A DNA stretch of 64,000 nucleotides from Lachnobacterium bovis DSM 14045 (GCF_900107245.1 NZ_FNPG01000006.1:6291-70290); one strand, 5' to 3'. Shown: positions 37,471 to 49,187, counted from the stretch's first letter. Numbers and translations: made by a program. The notes: generated by a model from the letters alone, not told the origin.

Positions 37471-37500
37471 TTGAAATAAGTGTTATATTCGTGCTATGAT
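37471..37500 (+). promoter_or_regulatory. Promoter of the dCMP deaminase gene
   Basis: TTGAAA at 37471-37476 and TATGAT at 37495-37500, 18 bp apart. The -10 overlaps an upstream in-frame ATG, supporting the later start codon. Confidence 0.5.
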
Positions 37501-37594
37501 GGAATCAATTTATAGAAATAGTTCATTTTTTGATTCATATTATAGTAAAAATGCTACAAGAGAAGAAATACGTTTTGTAGATTGGAGGTATCGG

Positions 37595-38080
37595 ATGAGT
37601 CAGACAACGAAACGACTTGATGCTATTAGTTGGGACGAATATTTTATGGGCGTCGCAATGTTGTCGGCATTAAGATCGAAGGACCCCAACACACAAGTCG
37701 GAGCTTGCATAGTAAGTTCTGATAATAAGATTTTATCTATGGGATATAATGGTTTTCCGTTAGGATGTTCGGATGATGAGTATCCTTGGAACAGAGAAGG
37801 CGAAGATAATAAATATTTTTATTCAACCCATAGTGAATTGAATGCAATTCTAAATTATAGAGGTGGAAGCCTTGAAGGCGCAAAAATATATGTAACTTTA
37901 TTTCCGTGTAATGAATGTGCTAAGGCAATAATTCAATCAGGAATTAAAGAAATTATATATGATGATGATAAGTATAAACATACTCAAACCGTCATTGCGT
38001 CAAAAAGAATGCTAAAATCAGCTGGAGTTAAGACTCGAAGATACAGACGAACAGGAAGAAACGTAGAAGTTCATATGTAA
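37595..38080 (+). CDS. dCMP deaminase family protein
   Basis: A zinc deaminase converting dCMP to dUMP for dTTP synthesis. ATG 37595 sits 5 nt after GGAGG and gives 161 residues. The zinc site is HSELNAIL (HxE) with FPCNECAKAI (PCxxC). SKDPNTQVGACIV and GYNGFPLGCSDDEYPW are typical of dCMP deaminase/ComEB. The longer frame to 37496 overlaps the promoter and is unlikely to be translated. Confidence 0.92.
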   Translation: MSQTTKRLDAISWDEYFMGVAMLSALRSKDPNTQVGACIVSSDNKILSMGYNGFPLGCSDDEYPWNREGEDNKYFYSTHSELNAILNYRGGSLEGAKIYVTLFPCNECAKAIIQSGIKEIIYDDDKYKHTQTVIASKRMLKSAGVKTRRYRRTGRNVEVHM

Positions 38081-38109
38081 TAATTGATTTGAAGACTTTT
38101 TGAATGATA

Positions 38110-38197
38110 GGTGAGCCTTGTTAAACTTAAAATTACTTTTGTTAGTTGCATTTTGTTGCTGATAGAAGTAAAAGAGTTTTAAAGCTCACTTTTTTTT
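38110..38197 (+). terminator. Terminator before the atp operon
   Basis: AGGTGAGC (38110-38117) with GCTCACTT (38184-38191) and an inner TTACTT/AAGTAA helix, followed by a run of T. Confidence 0.7.
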
Positions 38198-38242
38198 GAA
38201 TACAAAGTGGCATACAATTAAATATTGTGTCAGTATAATGCA

Positions 38243-38393
38243 AGTAATGTGATTGTTAGTAATGCGATTGTTAAGAAAGGGATTGTTTGCTAAATGATTG
38301 TTGAAATGTTAAGTAATAATAATAATCTTTAAAATTAAATGATTGTAAAATAGCGGCAAACAATTATAAGAAAGGGTAAACAATTATGAGAAG
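38243..38393 (+). repeat. Short direct repeats in the atp leader
   Basis: Tandem AGTAATGTGATTGTT / AGTAATGCGATTGTT (38243-38272) is followed by two more GATTGTT elements (38281 and 38295). A second direct repeat, AAACAATTATAAGAA / AAACAATTATGAGAA (38358-38372 and 38378-38392), runs over the first start codon. A -10-like TATAAT lies at 38234-38239 without a clear -35. Confidence 0.55.
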
Positions 38394-38628
38394 AGATCGA
38401 AAAAGGAGTAGTTCAGATTCAAGAGAATTACGACAAGCTATGACAATGTTTGTTGGAATAAGTATAAATATGATTGTTCCAATCGTGCTTATGACATTAA
38501 TTGGAATTTATTTTGGAAAGAAATTTGATATAAAATGGCTTCCAGTTCCATTATTTTTTGTAGGTGCTTTAGCTGGTGGAAATAATGTTTATAAAGAGTT
38601 TAAAAAGTTTTTTAAAGATGAAAAATAA
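38386..38628 (+). CDS. AtpZ-like small membrane protein of the ATP synthase operon
   Basis: An 80-residue protein with a basic N-terminus (MRRDRKRSSSDSRELRQ) and two membrane helices (about 22-43 and 52-68). It matches the AtpZ/AtpI-related proteins that precede atpI in many operons and are thought to help ion supply or ring assembly. First gene of the atp operon. The call rests on size, topology and place. Confidence 0.75.
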   Translation: MRRDRKRSSSDSRELRQAMTMFVGISINMIVPIVLMTLIGIYFGKKFDIKWLPVPLFFVGALAGGNNVYKEFKKFFKDEK

Positions 38629-38729
38629 AAATTCTATATAAACATAAAAGAATGAACTGTTAAATTTAAGAATTTCATATAAAAAGTCGATAAAAAAATA
38701 TGAATGTTAGTAATTATCAGGAGGAAGCT

Positions 38730-39178
38730 ATGCTTAGAAGAATAAATGATGCTCTACCAGGATTGGTTAGAGGCATAGTGCTTTATGGAGTATTAGTTCA
38801 GTTAGCAGGAGTATGGTTTGTATCTGAAAAAATCTCTTATAGTATTGGATTATGGTGTGGAATAGTTATAGCCTGTTGGTTAGCTATTAATATCGCACAA
38901 GTTATTAGAGATGCTGTAGATTTACAGTATTTTGAAAAAGCCAATCGCAAAATTATTACTAAAAGTGTTTTTAGGTATATTGTTGTAGTAGTTTTGTTTA
39001 TTATATTGGGCTATTTTAAGTTAGGAAATTTATTTATGGCTTTTATAGGTGTGTTAGGACTTAAAGTCTCAGCATATACCCAACCTATAAGGACAAAAAT
39101 CATAAATAGATTGCTTGGTAGGAATGATGCGTCTGCCAAGGAAGAAAATAGCGAAAACTTGGATAAGGAGGTGACTTC

Positions 39179-39182
<4 letters not shown>
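38730..39182 (+). CDS. atpI: ATP synthase subunit I
   Basis: A 150-residue protein with about four membrane helices. Start ATG 38730 is right after GGAGGAAGCT; an ATG 30 nt upstream lacks a ribosome site. AtpI helps assemble the c-ring. The product ends in an acidic soluble tail. Its stop overlaps the GTG start of atpB. Confidence 0.8.
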
Positions 39183-40206
<1,024 letters not shown>

Positions 40207-40249
40207 TAAATATTGGAGTAAAAATCCAATAGAAAGGAGAGTTTGAGAA

Positions 40250-40783
40250 TTGCTTATAGCAGTAGATTATACAAGATTGTTTGGTCTTGATCCACAGCTT
40301 TTGTTTGACGCATCAACAATCGGATTATCAGTTCTTGTTTTATCTTTCGTTATGGGATACCTTCTATTTGATCCGGTTAAGAAAATCTTAAAAGACAGAT
40401 CTGATAGAATTGCAAAAGATATAAGTGATGCAGAATCAGACAAAGACGCTGCGGCAAAACTCAAAGCTGAGTATGAGGCTAAACTAAAAGATGTAGATAA
40501 AGAAGCTGAAACTATTTTAGCAGAGGCTCGTCAGAAAGCTATTCGCCAAGAAGCCAAAATTATAGAAGGCGCAAAAGAAGAAGCTTTCCGTATTACAAAA
40601 AGAGCTCAGCAAGAAGCTGAACTTGAGAAAAAGCGTGCTATGGATGAAATGAAGCAAGAAGTTATTCAGATTGCATCATTAATGGCAAGCAAAGTTGTAG
40701 CGGCAAATATTGATACATCTATTCAGAATGAATTGATAGATGCAACACTTAGAGAGATGGGTGATTCAACATGGCGAAGCTAG
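40250..40783 (+). CDS. atpF: ATP synthase F0 subunit b
   Basis: Peripheral stalk. A 177-residue protein starting at TTG 40250 behind AAAGGAGAG. One N-terminal membrane helix (about 20-40) and then a long charged coiled-coil rich in Ala/Glu/Lys. It overlaps atpH by 13 nt. Confidence 0.93.
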   Translation: MLIAVDYTRLFGLDPQLLFDASTIGLSVLVLSFVMGYLLFDPVKKILKDRSDRIAKDISDAESDKDAAAKLKAEYEAKLKDVDKEAETILAEARQKAIRQEAKIIEGAKEEAFRITKRAQQEAELEKKRAMDEMKQEVIQIASLMASKVVAANIDTSIQNELIDATLREMGDSTWRS

Positions 40784-41337
40784 TATCAAAAACATATGGT
40801 GATGCATTGTTTGGTGTAGCTGTCGAAGAAGGTAGAATCGGTCAGTTCTTAGATGAAGTTAAAGCGATTCGTACAGCGTTACAGGAAAATGAAGACCTGA
40901 ACAAACTTATGAATCATCCTAAAATAGATAAAGACGAAAAAGTTATAATTTTAAAAAATTGCTTTGAAAAGTTCGTTTCTAAAGAGATTATTGGATTGCT
41001 TAGTATGCTTGTTGAAAAAGAACATTATAATGAAGTAGATAAAGTATTAGAGTACTTTATTGATCAGGTTAATGAATACAAAGGCATAGGTATTGCTAAA
41101 ATTACAACAGCTATCGAATTATCTAAGAATCAAAAAGATGAAATTGAAAGGAAACTTTTAAGCACAACGGATTATAATAGATTCGAAATGTACTTTAATA
41201 TCGATCCTTCTATAATTGGAGGAATGGTTATTAGAATCGGCGATAGAGTCGTTGATAGTAGTGTTAAAACTAAATTATATGATTTAACACGTGATTTATC
41301 GAAAATACAGTTGAAGGTAGGTGACAACACTCCATGA
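40771..41337 (+). CDS. atpH: ATP synthase F1 subunit delta
   Basis: Links the b stalk to the top of F1. A 188-residue protein starting [21 protein letters not shown]. The C-terminal region contains the conserved [21 protein letters not shown]. It overlaps both neighbours, atpF by 13 nt and atpA by 4 nt, indicating translational coupling. Confidence 0.95.
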   Translation: MAKLVSKTYGDALFGVAVEEGRIGQFLDEVKAIRTALQENEDLNKLMNHPKIDKDEKVIILKNCFEKFVSKEIIGLLSMLVEKEHYNEVDKVLEYFIDQVNEYKGIGIAKITTAIELSKNQKDEIERKLLSTTDYNRFEMYFNIDPSIIGGMVIRIGDRVVDSSVKTKLYDLTRDLSKIQLKVGDNTP

Positions 41338-42839
41338 ATTTAAAACCAGAAGAAATCAGCTCAGTTATTAAAGAGCAGATAAAAAGATATGCTTCTGAAC
41401 TTGAAGTAGCTGATGTTGGAACAGTTATACAAGTAGCGGATGGTATTGCTCGTGTACATGGTTTAGAGAACGCGATGCAAGATGAGTTGCTTGAATTTCC
41501 AGGCGAAGTTTATGGAATGGTATTGAACCTTGAAGAAGATAATGTAGGTGCCGTATTATTAGGTGCTTCAAAAAATATCAATGAGGGAGATACCGTAAAA
41601 ACTACAGGTAGAGTAGTTGAAGTTCCAGTAGGTGACGAGATGTTAGGACGTGTTGTAAATGCGTTAGGTCAGCCAATAGATGGTAAAGGACCAATCCAGT
41701 CAAATAAATTCCGTCAAATTGAAAGAGTAGCATCTGGTGTTATTTCAAGAAAATCAGTTGATACTCCATTACAAACAGGTATTAAAGCTATCGATTCCAT
41801 GGTACCAATTGGACGTGGACAACGTGAGCTTATTATCGGCGATAGACAGACAGGTAAAACTGCTATCGCAATCGATACAATTATTAACCAAAAAGGAAAA
41901 GGTGTTAAATGTATCTATGTTGCTATCGGTCAGAAAGCATCTACAGTTGCTTCATTAGTTAAAACTTTTGAAGAAGCAGGCGCTATGGCTTATACAACAG
42001 TAGTAGCTGCAACAGCTAGTGAATTAGCACCATTACAATATATTGCACCATATTCAGGATGTGCTATTGGTGAGGAATGGATGGAAAAAGGTGAGGATGT
42101 TCTCATTGTTTATGATGATTTGTCTAAACATGCTGCAGCATACCGTACACTTTCATTACTTCTTAAGAGACCACCAGGACGTGAGGCTTATCCAGGTGAT
42201 GTATTCTACTTACATTCTAGATTGCTTGAAAGAGCAGCTAGACTTTCAGATGAGTTAGGTGGAGGATCACTTACAGCTTTACCAATTATTGAAACACAGG
42301 CAGGCGATGTATCAGCATATATCCCTACAAACGTTATTTCAATCACAGATGGTCAGATTTATCTAGAAACAGAGATGTTTAACTCAGGATTTAGACCAGC
42401 TATCAATGCCGGACTTTCAGTATCCCGTGTAGGTGGTTCTGCTCAGATTAAGGCTATGAAGAAGATAGCTGCTCCTATCCGTGTTGAGTTAGCACAGTAT
42501 CGTGAGTTGGCATCATTTGCTCAATTTGGTTCTGAATTAGATGCAGATACTGCAGAGCGTCTAGCACAAGGTGAAAGAATTAGAGAAATTCTTAAACAAC
42601 CACAGTATCAGCCAATGCCAGTTGAAAGACAAGTTGTTATTATTTATGCAGCTACAAAGAAATATTTGTTAGATGTTAAGATTGAAGATATTTTAAGATT
42701 CCAAGATGAATTATTTGATTTCATCGATACAAAATATCCAGAAGTATTTGAATCAATTTCTTCTAAGAAAGTTCTTGATGAAGATACTGAAAAAGAACTT
42801 GTTAAAGCAATTGAGGAATGTAAAGCTCAGTTTAAATAA
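41334..42839 (+). CDS. atpA: ATP synthase F1 subunit alpha
   Basis: A 501-residue non-catalytic nucleotide-binding subunit. Walker A is [13 protein letters not shown] (about residues 169-181), and the alpha signature [17 protein letters not shown] is near residues 361-377. Full length, with the usual N-terminal [14 protein letters not shown] that binds delta. Confidence 0.98.
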   Translation: MNLKPEEISSVIKEQIKRYASELEVADVGTVIQVADGIARVHGLENAMQDELLEFPGEVYGMVLNLEEDNVGAVLLGASKNINEGDTVKTTGRVVEVPVGDEMLGRVVNALGQPIDGKGPIQSNKFRQIERVASGVISRKSVDTPLQTGIKAIDSMVPIGRGQRELIIGDRQTGKTAIAIDTIINQKGKGVKCIYVAIGQKASTVASLVKTFEEAGAMAYTTVVAATASELAPLQYIAPYSGCAIGEEWMEKGEDVLIVYDDLSKHAAAYRTLSLLLKRPPGREAYPGDVFYLHSRLLERAARLSDELGGGSLTALPIIETQAGDVSAYIPTNVISITDGQIYLETEMFNSGFRPAINAGLSVSRVGGSAQIKAMKKIAAPIRVELAQYRELASFAQFGSELDADTAERLAQGERIREILKQPQYQPMPVERQVVIIYAATKKYLLDVKIEDILRFQDELFDFIDTKYPEVFESISSKKVLDEDTEKELVKAIEECKAQFK

Positions 42840-42867
42840 ATCGGTAGGAAAGAGTAGGTGGTAAGAA

Positions 42868-43728
42868 ATGGCCTCAATGAGAGACATTAAGCGAAGAAAA
42901 AGCAGTATACAAAGTACTCAGCAAATCACAAATGCCATGAAGCTTGTTTCTACCGTTAAATTGCAAAAAGCAAGAAGCCGTGCAGAGCAAACAAATCCAT
43001 ATTTTAACTATATGTATAAAACAGTTGCAAGTATGTTAGCAAGAAGTCAAAATATTGATCATAAATATTTGAAAGAGCCTGAAACTAATAAAAAAGGAGT
43101 AGTGGTTATTACTTCTAATAGAGGTTTAGCAGGTGGATACAATTCTAACATAGTTAAACTAGTAGCTGATGGAAAGTTAAAAAAAGAAGACTTAGAAATT
43201 TATGCTGTTGGTAATAAAGGTGCGGAAGCTTTTCAGAGACGCGGATATAGTGTTAAAGAAAGCGTTCCAGATCTTATCGAATCTCCATCATATGATGAGG
43301 CAGCAGGACTTTGTAGTAGAGTTCTAGAAGCTTATGAAAATGGAGAAATTGGTGAAATCTATTTGGTTTATACACATTTTAAAAACACTGTTAGTCAGGT
43401 TCCTACGATGATTAAGTTACTTCCAGTAGATGTATCGGAAATTGAAGTAGACGAAGGCGATAGTGAAATTCGAATGAATTATGAACCAAATGAAATTGAA
43501 GCACTAGATATGATTATACCAAAGTATGTTACAAGTCTTTTATATGGAGCTTTGGTAGAAGCGGTTGCCAGTGAAAATGGCGCAAGAATGACAGCAATGG
43601 ATTCTGCTACAAGTAATGCAGAAGATATCATTAGCGATTTGTCGTTGAAGTACAATCGTGCACGTCAGAGTTCAATTACTCAGGAGCTTACAGAAATTAT
43701 TGCTGGTGCAAATGCGGTTGAACAATAA
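42868..43728 (+). CDS. atpG: ATP synthase F1 subunit gamma
   Basis: A 286-residue rotor shaft. The N-terminal helix is MASMRDIKRRKSSIQSTQQI then TNAMKLVST, and the C-terminal helix ENGARMTAMDSATSNAED is followed by LSLKYNRARQSSITQELTEI. Both are hallmarks of gamma. Confidence 0.97.
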   Translation: MASMRDIKRRKSSIQSTQQITNAMKLVSTVKLQKARSRAEQTNPYFNYMYKTVASMLARSQNIDHKYLKEPETNKKGVVVITSNRGLAGGYNSNIVKLVADGKLKKEDLEIYAVGNKGAEAFQRRGYSVKESVPDLIESPSYDEAAGLCSRVLEAYENGEIGEIYLVYTHFKNTVSQVPTMIKLLPVDVSEIEVDEGDSEIRMNYEPNEIEALDMIIPKYVTSLLYGALVEAVASENGARMTAMDSATSNAEDIISDLSLKYNRARQSSITQELTEIIAGANAVEQ

Positions 43729-43743
43729 AAAGTGCATATTTAG

Positions 43744-45156
<1,413 letters not shown>

Positions 45157-45166
45157 GGGGGAGCTT

Positions 45167-45577
45167 ATGGCAGACAATATTTTTAAAGTAGAGATAATCA
45201 CACCAGATCGAGTTTTTTATACAGGACAAGCCGATTTTATTGAGCTTACAACTGTAAAGGGTGAGATGGGTGTGTATAAAAATCATATTCCACTTACTGC
45301 GCCAATAGTCCCTTGTAAGGTTTCTATATATGAAGGAGAAGAAGAACGAGTAGCAGCAGTTCACTCTGGATTCGTTGAAATTTTACAAGATAAAGTCACT
45401 GTACTTGCTGAAGTGGCAGAATGGCCAGGAGAAATTGATATCAATCGTGCGCAAGCAGCTCGTGAAAGAGCAGAAGAACGTTTGAAAGATCATGCAAATG
45501 AAATTGATGTTAAACGTGCAGAGTATGCTCTTAGAAAAGCTTTGACTCGTATTGATGTATCTGATTATAAAGAATAA
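45167..45577 (+). CDS. atpC: ATP synthase F1 subunit epsilon
   Basis: A 136-residue protein: a beta-sandwich (TPDRVFYTGQADFIELTTVKG, GEMGVYKNHIPLTAPI) plus the two-helix C-terminal domain with AARERAEERL. Last gene of the atp operon, directly before a strong terminator and the accessory island. Confidence 0.96.
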   Translation: MADNIFKVEIITPDRVFYTGQADFIELTTVKGEMGVYKNHIPLTAPIVPCKVSIYEGEEERVAAVHSGFVEILQDKVTVLAEVAEWPGEIDINRAQAARERAEERLKDHANEIDVKRAEYALRKALTRIDVSDYKE

Positions 45578-45589
45578 GTGCAATTTATT

Positions 45590-45628
45590 AATGGATGTCA
45601 ACCATTTAGGGGGGGCATCCATTTTTTA
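45590..45628 (+). terminator. Terminator of the atp operon
   Basis: AATGGATG (45590-45597) with CATCCATT (45616-45623), then a T-run. Confidence 0.88.
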
Positions 45629-45680
45629 TAGACGTAAAATATTATGAATATATTAAACTAAAAGAATATAGTTAAAAGTA

Positions 45681-45728
45681 TTGACAAGTGATATTATTAT
45701 TATTATTATTGTTACGTAAACAGTTTAC
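45681..45728 (+). promoter_or_regulatory. Promoter-operator cassette A (before the SpoIIM-like gene)
   Basis: TTGACA 45681-45686, a 17-bp spacer, TATTAT 45704-45709, then 6 bp later the perfect palindrome GTAAAC-A-GTTTAC at 45716-45728, which overlaps the expected transcription start. An (ATT)6 run fills the spacer and -10. The cassette, from about 45668 to 45754, is nearly the same as the one at 51692-51778. A repressor binding the palindrome would block initiation. A vestigial ATG-Lys-Lys-Lys-stop follows. Confidence 0.8.
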
Positions 45729-45857
45729 TTAAAAAATTACATCATGATGAAAAAAAAGTAATAATTGCAGCATAAAAAATACAATGAGATATATTCTCTA
45801 TATAAAAATTTTGTATATAGGAATATATCTCTATGAATAAAGGTAGAAACAAGAAAT

Positions 45858-46418
45858 ATGAAAAACGTAGAAATTAAAGAAAACCATACTCAAAATATAG
45901 TTCTTTATTATCTAAAAAACAGTAAAAAAGTATGCGTTGTTTTGTTTGTTGGAGTAGTCTTAGGAATTATTTGTGTTATTTATTCCCAATATGGAAATGT
46001 ATCCAGAAGTATAGAATTTGTAAAAGAAACAGATGTGTTGAGCAATGAAGGTGCACCAAAGTGGAATATGATTTTTTTAAAAAATTTAATTGTATGTTTT
46101 TTGTTATGTGCAGGAATCATTGTAAATAAATTGTTATCATATCTTATAATTTTTGTAAATGGCTTTTTCTGGGGCGTCGTAGTTGGTGCTGATTTCTATA
46201 TTGAATCCCATTTTAAATATTTGTCGCTCTTACCACATGGAATAATAGAAATTACAGCATTGATAGTATGTGCATCCATCGGTGTAAATCAAATAATTAA
46301 AATTAATAATCATGTTGTGTGGAGAAAATATTTACAATTGGGAATTCTTATAGTACTGGCGTTAATAGTAGCGGCTTTAATAGAAGCAAATATTTCTTAT
46401 AAAATAGCAACATTATAA
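45858..46418 (+). CDS. SpoIIM/DUF95-family membrane protein
   Basis: A 186-residue membrane protein with five or so helices. The motif LSLLPHGIIEITALIVCASIG (about residues 117-137) is the signature of SpoIIM/DUF95 proteins. This copy is not in a sporulation setting: it heads a module with a large permease-like protein and an ABC ATPase. DUF95 proteins occur next to ABC transporters in circular-bacteriocin clusters, which suggests export or immunity. No circular-bacteriocin precursor is visible nearby. Transcription from cassette A is likely. Confidence 0.75.
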   Translation: MKNVEIKENHTQNIVLYYLKNSKKVCVVLFVGVVLGIICVIYSQYGNVSRSIEFVKETDVLSNEGAPKWNMIFLKNLIVCFLLCAGIIVNKLLSYLIIFVNGFFWGVVVGADFYIESHFKYLSLLPHGIIEITALIVCASIGVNQIIKINNHVVWRKYLQLGILIVLALIVAALIEANISYKIATL

Positions 46419-46508
46419 GTTAAAACGCATAGAAGCTCATTATTATAAATTAAAAAAAAGCAACGTAAAAAATTACAATGTTGTTAGTGTGTGAGTATGG
46501 GAGAAAAA

Positions 46509-48113
46509 ATGAAAAAAGAAAGTACAAAAATGCTTATATGGGAATTGAAAAGGAAACTCAAAGATAGAATATGTAGTAATGTTTTATTAGAAAATATACC
46601 ATTTTCTGTATTCGTTCCAATATATTTGTTCGCTTTGGGAACCATGATAATCCTGGCATCGAGTGTAACGAAATTTTGGAATGTTGAAATAGATAAAGAA
46701 GAAATACGTATAGGATTATTGAGTGCAATAATTATTTTATCTGTGATTCTGACATGGAGAGAGTTGAAAATCAGAGTTTTAAATATAATAGAAGAGCAGG
46801 AATTTGAAATATATCTGATTTTTTCTGAGCTAACTCGTAAACAAATTTTAAAAAACATAATAAAAGCAGAAGTGATTTGGAGTTTACAAGAGAATGTAAT
46901 CCTTTTTATTGCAATATTTAACATATTAGGAATAACAAAAGTGTCAAGTATTGTAAATTTTTTTTGTGGGATTATTATGGTGATTATTTATTCGGTGGTA
47001 ATGTGTCAAAAACTATATCATGAGATAATAAGTCACGAAAATAATTCAGTAAAAACATATAATTCTAATAGTAAAAAAGCGTTTAGGATTACATCGAAAA
47101 GATTTAAAATAATTTTAAAATATTTAGAAGTTATTGCGGCAATTATCGCAGGAAATGTTATATCAAAACATGTGATTCTAATACCATTAAAATTTAATGC
47201 AAAAAATTCAAATATTTTTTGGAAGTGGTTTTATTCGTTTGATGTGAAAAGTTGTATAAGAAAAAGTGTTGCTAATATAGTGAATAATCCGACATATTTT
47301 TTTGGAATTAGCATAAGATTTGTTGTGGTAGCAGTGATTTATGCTGTGGTAATGAAAATTAAAACAATATTAAATGAAAGAAACTCACAGAATATAAAAA
47401 TGAATATTTATGGACAAGAAGAAAAAAATTTTATTGAAAAAATTGGATTTTTTCAATGTGCTATAATTGGATTTTTTGTTGGAATATTAGTGGTAAGTGG
47501 AGTGACTTATAATAAAGCTACGTTGATGTTGGCTTTTGTAATGATATCAAATTCATTGTTTTTTATATGTAGCGACATTTTAGATATGAATAATCAATAC
47601 AGTTTTGACTATGAAAGGGAGAGGATTCTATTATGGATTAATGATTTTTCAAAACTATTTGAAGTAAAGAGAAAAATGTATTATAAAAGAGAAATCATTC
47701 CAGTGACTGCAATATATGGGGCGACATATTTCACATGTATAAAAAAAGTAACAGATGTTGGAATAATAATATATTTGTTGGTTGCAGTAGCTTTTTTAAT
47801 GGAGCTTGTATTTGTTGAAAAGAATTATCTTATAGTTGATAATCCCGTTTCTATTAGTGCCCAATATGACGCAATGAAAAATACGTATAACCGTAGAACA
47901 AATGAAGTTTCAAAGGATTTTAAAGTTTTTATTGCGTCGGTGCTTTTGGTTTTAGGAACGATATTATTTGCATGTGGGGAAATTGATAAAATTTGCATGA
48001 TTATTTATCAAATTATAATTATTATTATCATAAAAATTTATATATTAATTAGAATCCGACAAATAAAAAAAATAATACGGATTGAAAGTTTTTTAAATAT
48101 TTTTTTTGAATAA
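46509..48113 (+). CDS. Large membrane protein, probable ABC permease
   Basis: A 535-residue protein beginning at ATG 46509 behind GGGAG (an in-frame ATG at 46497 is possible). About 11-12 hydrophobic segments, spread evenly, with an amphipathic charged start (KKESTKMLIWELKRKLKDR) of the kind seen in ABC-2 permeases. I cannot name the family. It lies between the SpoIIM-like gene and an ABC ATPase and should be the ATPase's membrane partner. Confidence 0.6.
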   Translation: MKKESTKMLIWELKRKLKDRICSNVLLENIPFSVFVPIYLFALGTMIILASSVTKFWNVEIDKEEIRIGLLSAIIILSVILTWRELKIRVLNIIEEQEFEIYLIFSELTRKQILKNIIKAEVIWSLQENVILFIAIFNILGITKVSSIVNFFCGIIMVIIYSVVMCQKLYHEIISHENNSVKTYNSNSKKAFRITSKRFKIILKYLEVIAAIIAGNVISKHVILIPLKFNAKNSNIFWKWFYSFDVKSCIRKSVANIVNNPTYFFGISIRFVVVAVIYAVVMKIKTILNERNSQNIKMNIYGQEEKNFIEKIGFFQCAIIGFFVGILVVSGVTYNKATLMLAFVMISNSLFFICSDILDMNNQYSFDYERERILLWINDFSKLFEVKRKMYYKREIIPVTAIYGATYFTCIKKVTDVGIIIYLLVAVAFLMELVFVEKNYLIVDNPVSISAQYDAMKNTYNRRTNEVSKDFKVFIASVLLVLGTILFACGEIDKICMIIYQIIIIIIIKIYILIRIRQIKKIIRIESFLNIFFE

Positions 48114-48136
48114 AGATGTAAAAAAGGAGCATATAG

Positions 48137-48739
48137 ATGGATATTTTAATTGTAAAAAATCTGACCAAACGATATGGTGATAAAGAGGTGTTTTCAAATA
48201 TATCATTTACAATACCGAAAGGAAAATTCATTTTTTTATGTGGTGAAAATGGCTCAGGAAAAACTACACTATTTAAAGCAATTATGCAAATGGTAAAAGT
48301 AGATGATGGAAAAATTTTGATAGATGATTCTATTATTAAGAAAAAAACAGATATTTGTTTTATAACGGATCAGGTGATTTTATATGATAATTTAACTGTA
48401 TGTGAGATGCTTGCTCTTGTTTTAGATATAAACGATATAAAGAAGAATACATCTCAGAAACAAGAAATTCTTAAACATTTCTATTGTGAAGAAATAAAGA
48501 ATAAAAAAATAAAACAATGCTCGCTAGGAATGAAAAAAAGAGTGCAACTCATGTGTGGAATGGTTCTTGAGCCAAAATTGATGTTGATGGATGAATTCTT
48601 TTCAGGAATTGATTCAGAAAAATATGAAGAGATAAAAATAATTTTGAAGGAATATGTAAAGAACGGAAATACAGTAATAATGACATCTCATATAAAAAAA
48701 ATTAGGCAGGAATTGGCTGAATTAGAAATAAGCATGTAA
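48137..48739 (+). CDS. ABC transporter ATP-binding protein (SpoIIM-like module)
   Basis: A 200-residue ATPase with Walker A CGENGSGKTT (about 36-45) and a degenerate signature CSLGMKKRVQLMCGM, where SLGMKKR replaces SGGQ-type sequence as in ABC-2 exporters. Walker B is LMLMDEFFSGID and the switch His is in MTSHIKK. Compact, without accessory domains. Last gene of the three-gene module. Confidence 0.92.
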   Translation: MDILIVKNLTKRYGDKEVFSNISFTIPKGKFIFLCGENGSGKTTLFKAIMQMVKVDDGKILIDDSIIKKKTDICFITDQVILYDNLTVCEMLALVLDINDIKKNTSQKQEILKHFYCEEIKNKKIKQCSLGMKKRVQLMCGMVLEPKLMLMDEFFSGIDSEKYEEIKIILKEYVKNGNTVIMTSHIKKIRQELAELEISM

Positions 48740-48754
48740 AAATTTTCTATAAAA

Positions 48755-48783
48755 AAAGTAGCCTACCCCTAAGCTACTTTTTT
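48755..48783 (+). terminator. Terminator of the SpoIIM-like module
   Basis: AAAGTAGC (48755-48762) with GCTACTTT (48773-48780), then Ts. Its loop TACCCCTAA is shared, in slightly shorter form, with the terminator at 54685-54721. Confidence 0.85.
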
Positions 48784-48812
48784 AAATATAATCCCTAACT
48801 TTATTAACCCTA

Positions 48813-48940
48813 TAACTATAAATACTCCCATGCCCTAGTTAATTAAATTATACTCCAACGTTGCAACTTAATAATACACTCCCCAATGTACTATTGCTAT
48901 TTGATTCTGTAAGGAATCCCCTAACCAAACAAAATCAAAT
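48813..48940 (-). ncRNA. Candidate structured RNA on the minus strand (unproven)
   Basis: Three helices in 128 bp: 48899-48910 with 48929-48940 (12 bp), 48870-48878 with 48887-48895 (9 bp), and 48813-48818 with 48836-48841 (6 bp). The single imperfect pair in each of the two longer stems is A-C on the plus strand but G-U on the minus strand, so a minus-strand transcript would fold better. The minus-strand loops are G-rich (TTGGGGAG and an 18-nt loop with AGGGGA). No known RNA family recognised. Confidence 0.3.
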
Positions 48941-48992
48941 AATTGCGATATCACTTTATGGTTATACTATAGCAGGAATTTAACGTAATAAA

Positions 48993-49029
48993 TTTTTTTG
49001 TCACGAAACGGTCTTTTTTTGTCGCAAAA
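48993..49029 (+). promoter_or_regulatory. Two direct repeats 21 bp apart upstream of the xylosidase gene
   Basis: TTTTTTTGTCACGAAA at 48993-49008 and TTTTTTTGTCGCAAAA at 49014-49029 are direct repeats exactly 21 bp apart, that is two helical turns. This is the spacing of AraC-family activator half-sites. A weak promoter (TTGTAT 49089-49094, 17 bp, TATTTT 49112-49117) lies downstream. A small palindrome GCAAAA/TTTTGC also overlaps the second repeat. Confidence 0.45.
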
Positions 49030-49187
49030 ATGTATTTTGCACACAGAAGGACAGTCAATAGTGGGCTTTAGGGAACAAAATTAATACGTTGTATGTAAGA
49101 CATTTTTGTGATATTTTGAATATAGATGGGTTATACCGACAAAAATTTAATGATTTACAAGAATAAAATAACCAAGGGGGAAGGTTT

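Noticed and set aside
37496-37594. Longer form of the dCMP deaminase
   Set aside because: The upstream ATG overlaps the -10 hexamer, while GGAGG lies exactly before the later ATG at 37595.
45687-45712. The (ATT)6 repeat inside promoter cassette A as a phase-variation switch
   Set aside because: Cassette C has only (ATT)3, yet the -35 to operator distance is the same in both, so repeat number does not change the spacing in the two copies seen here.
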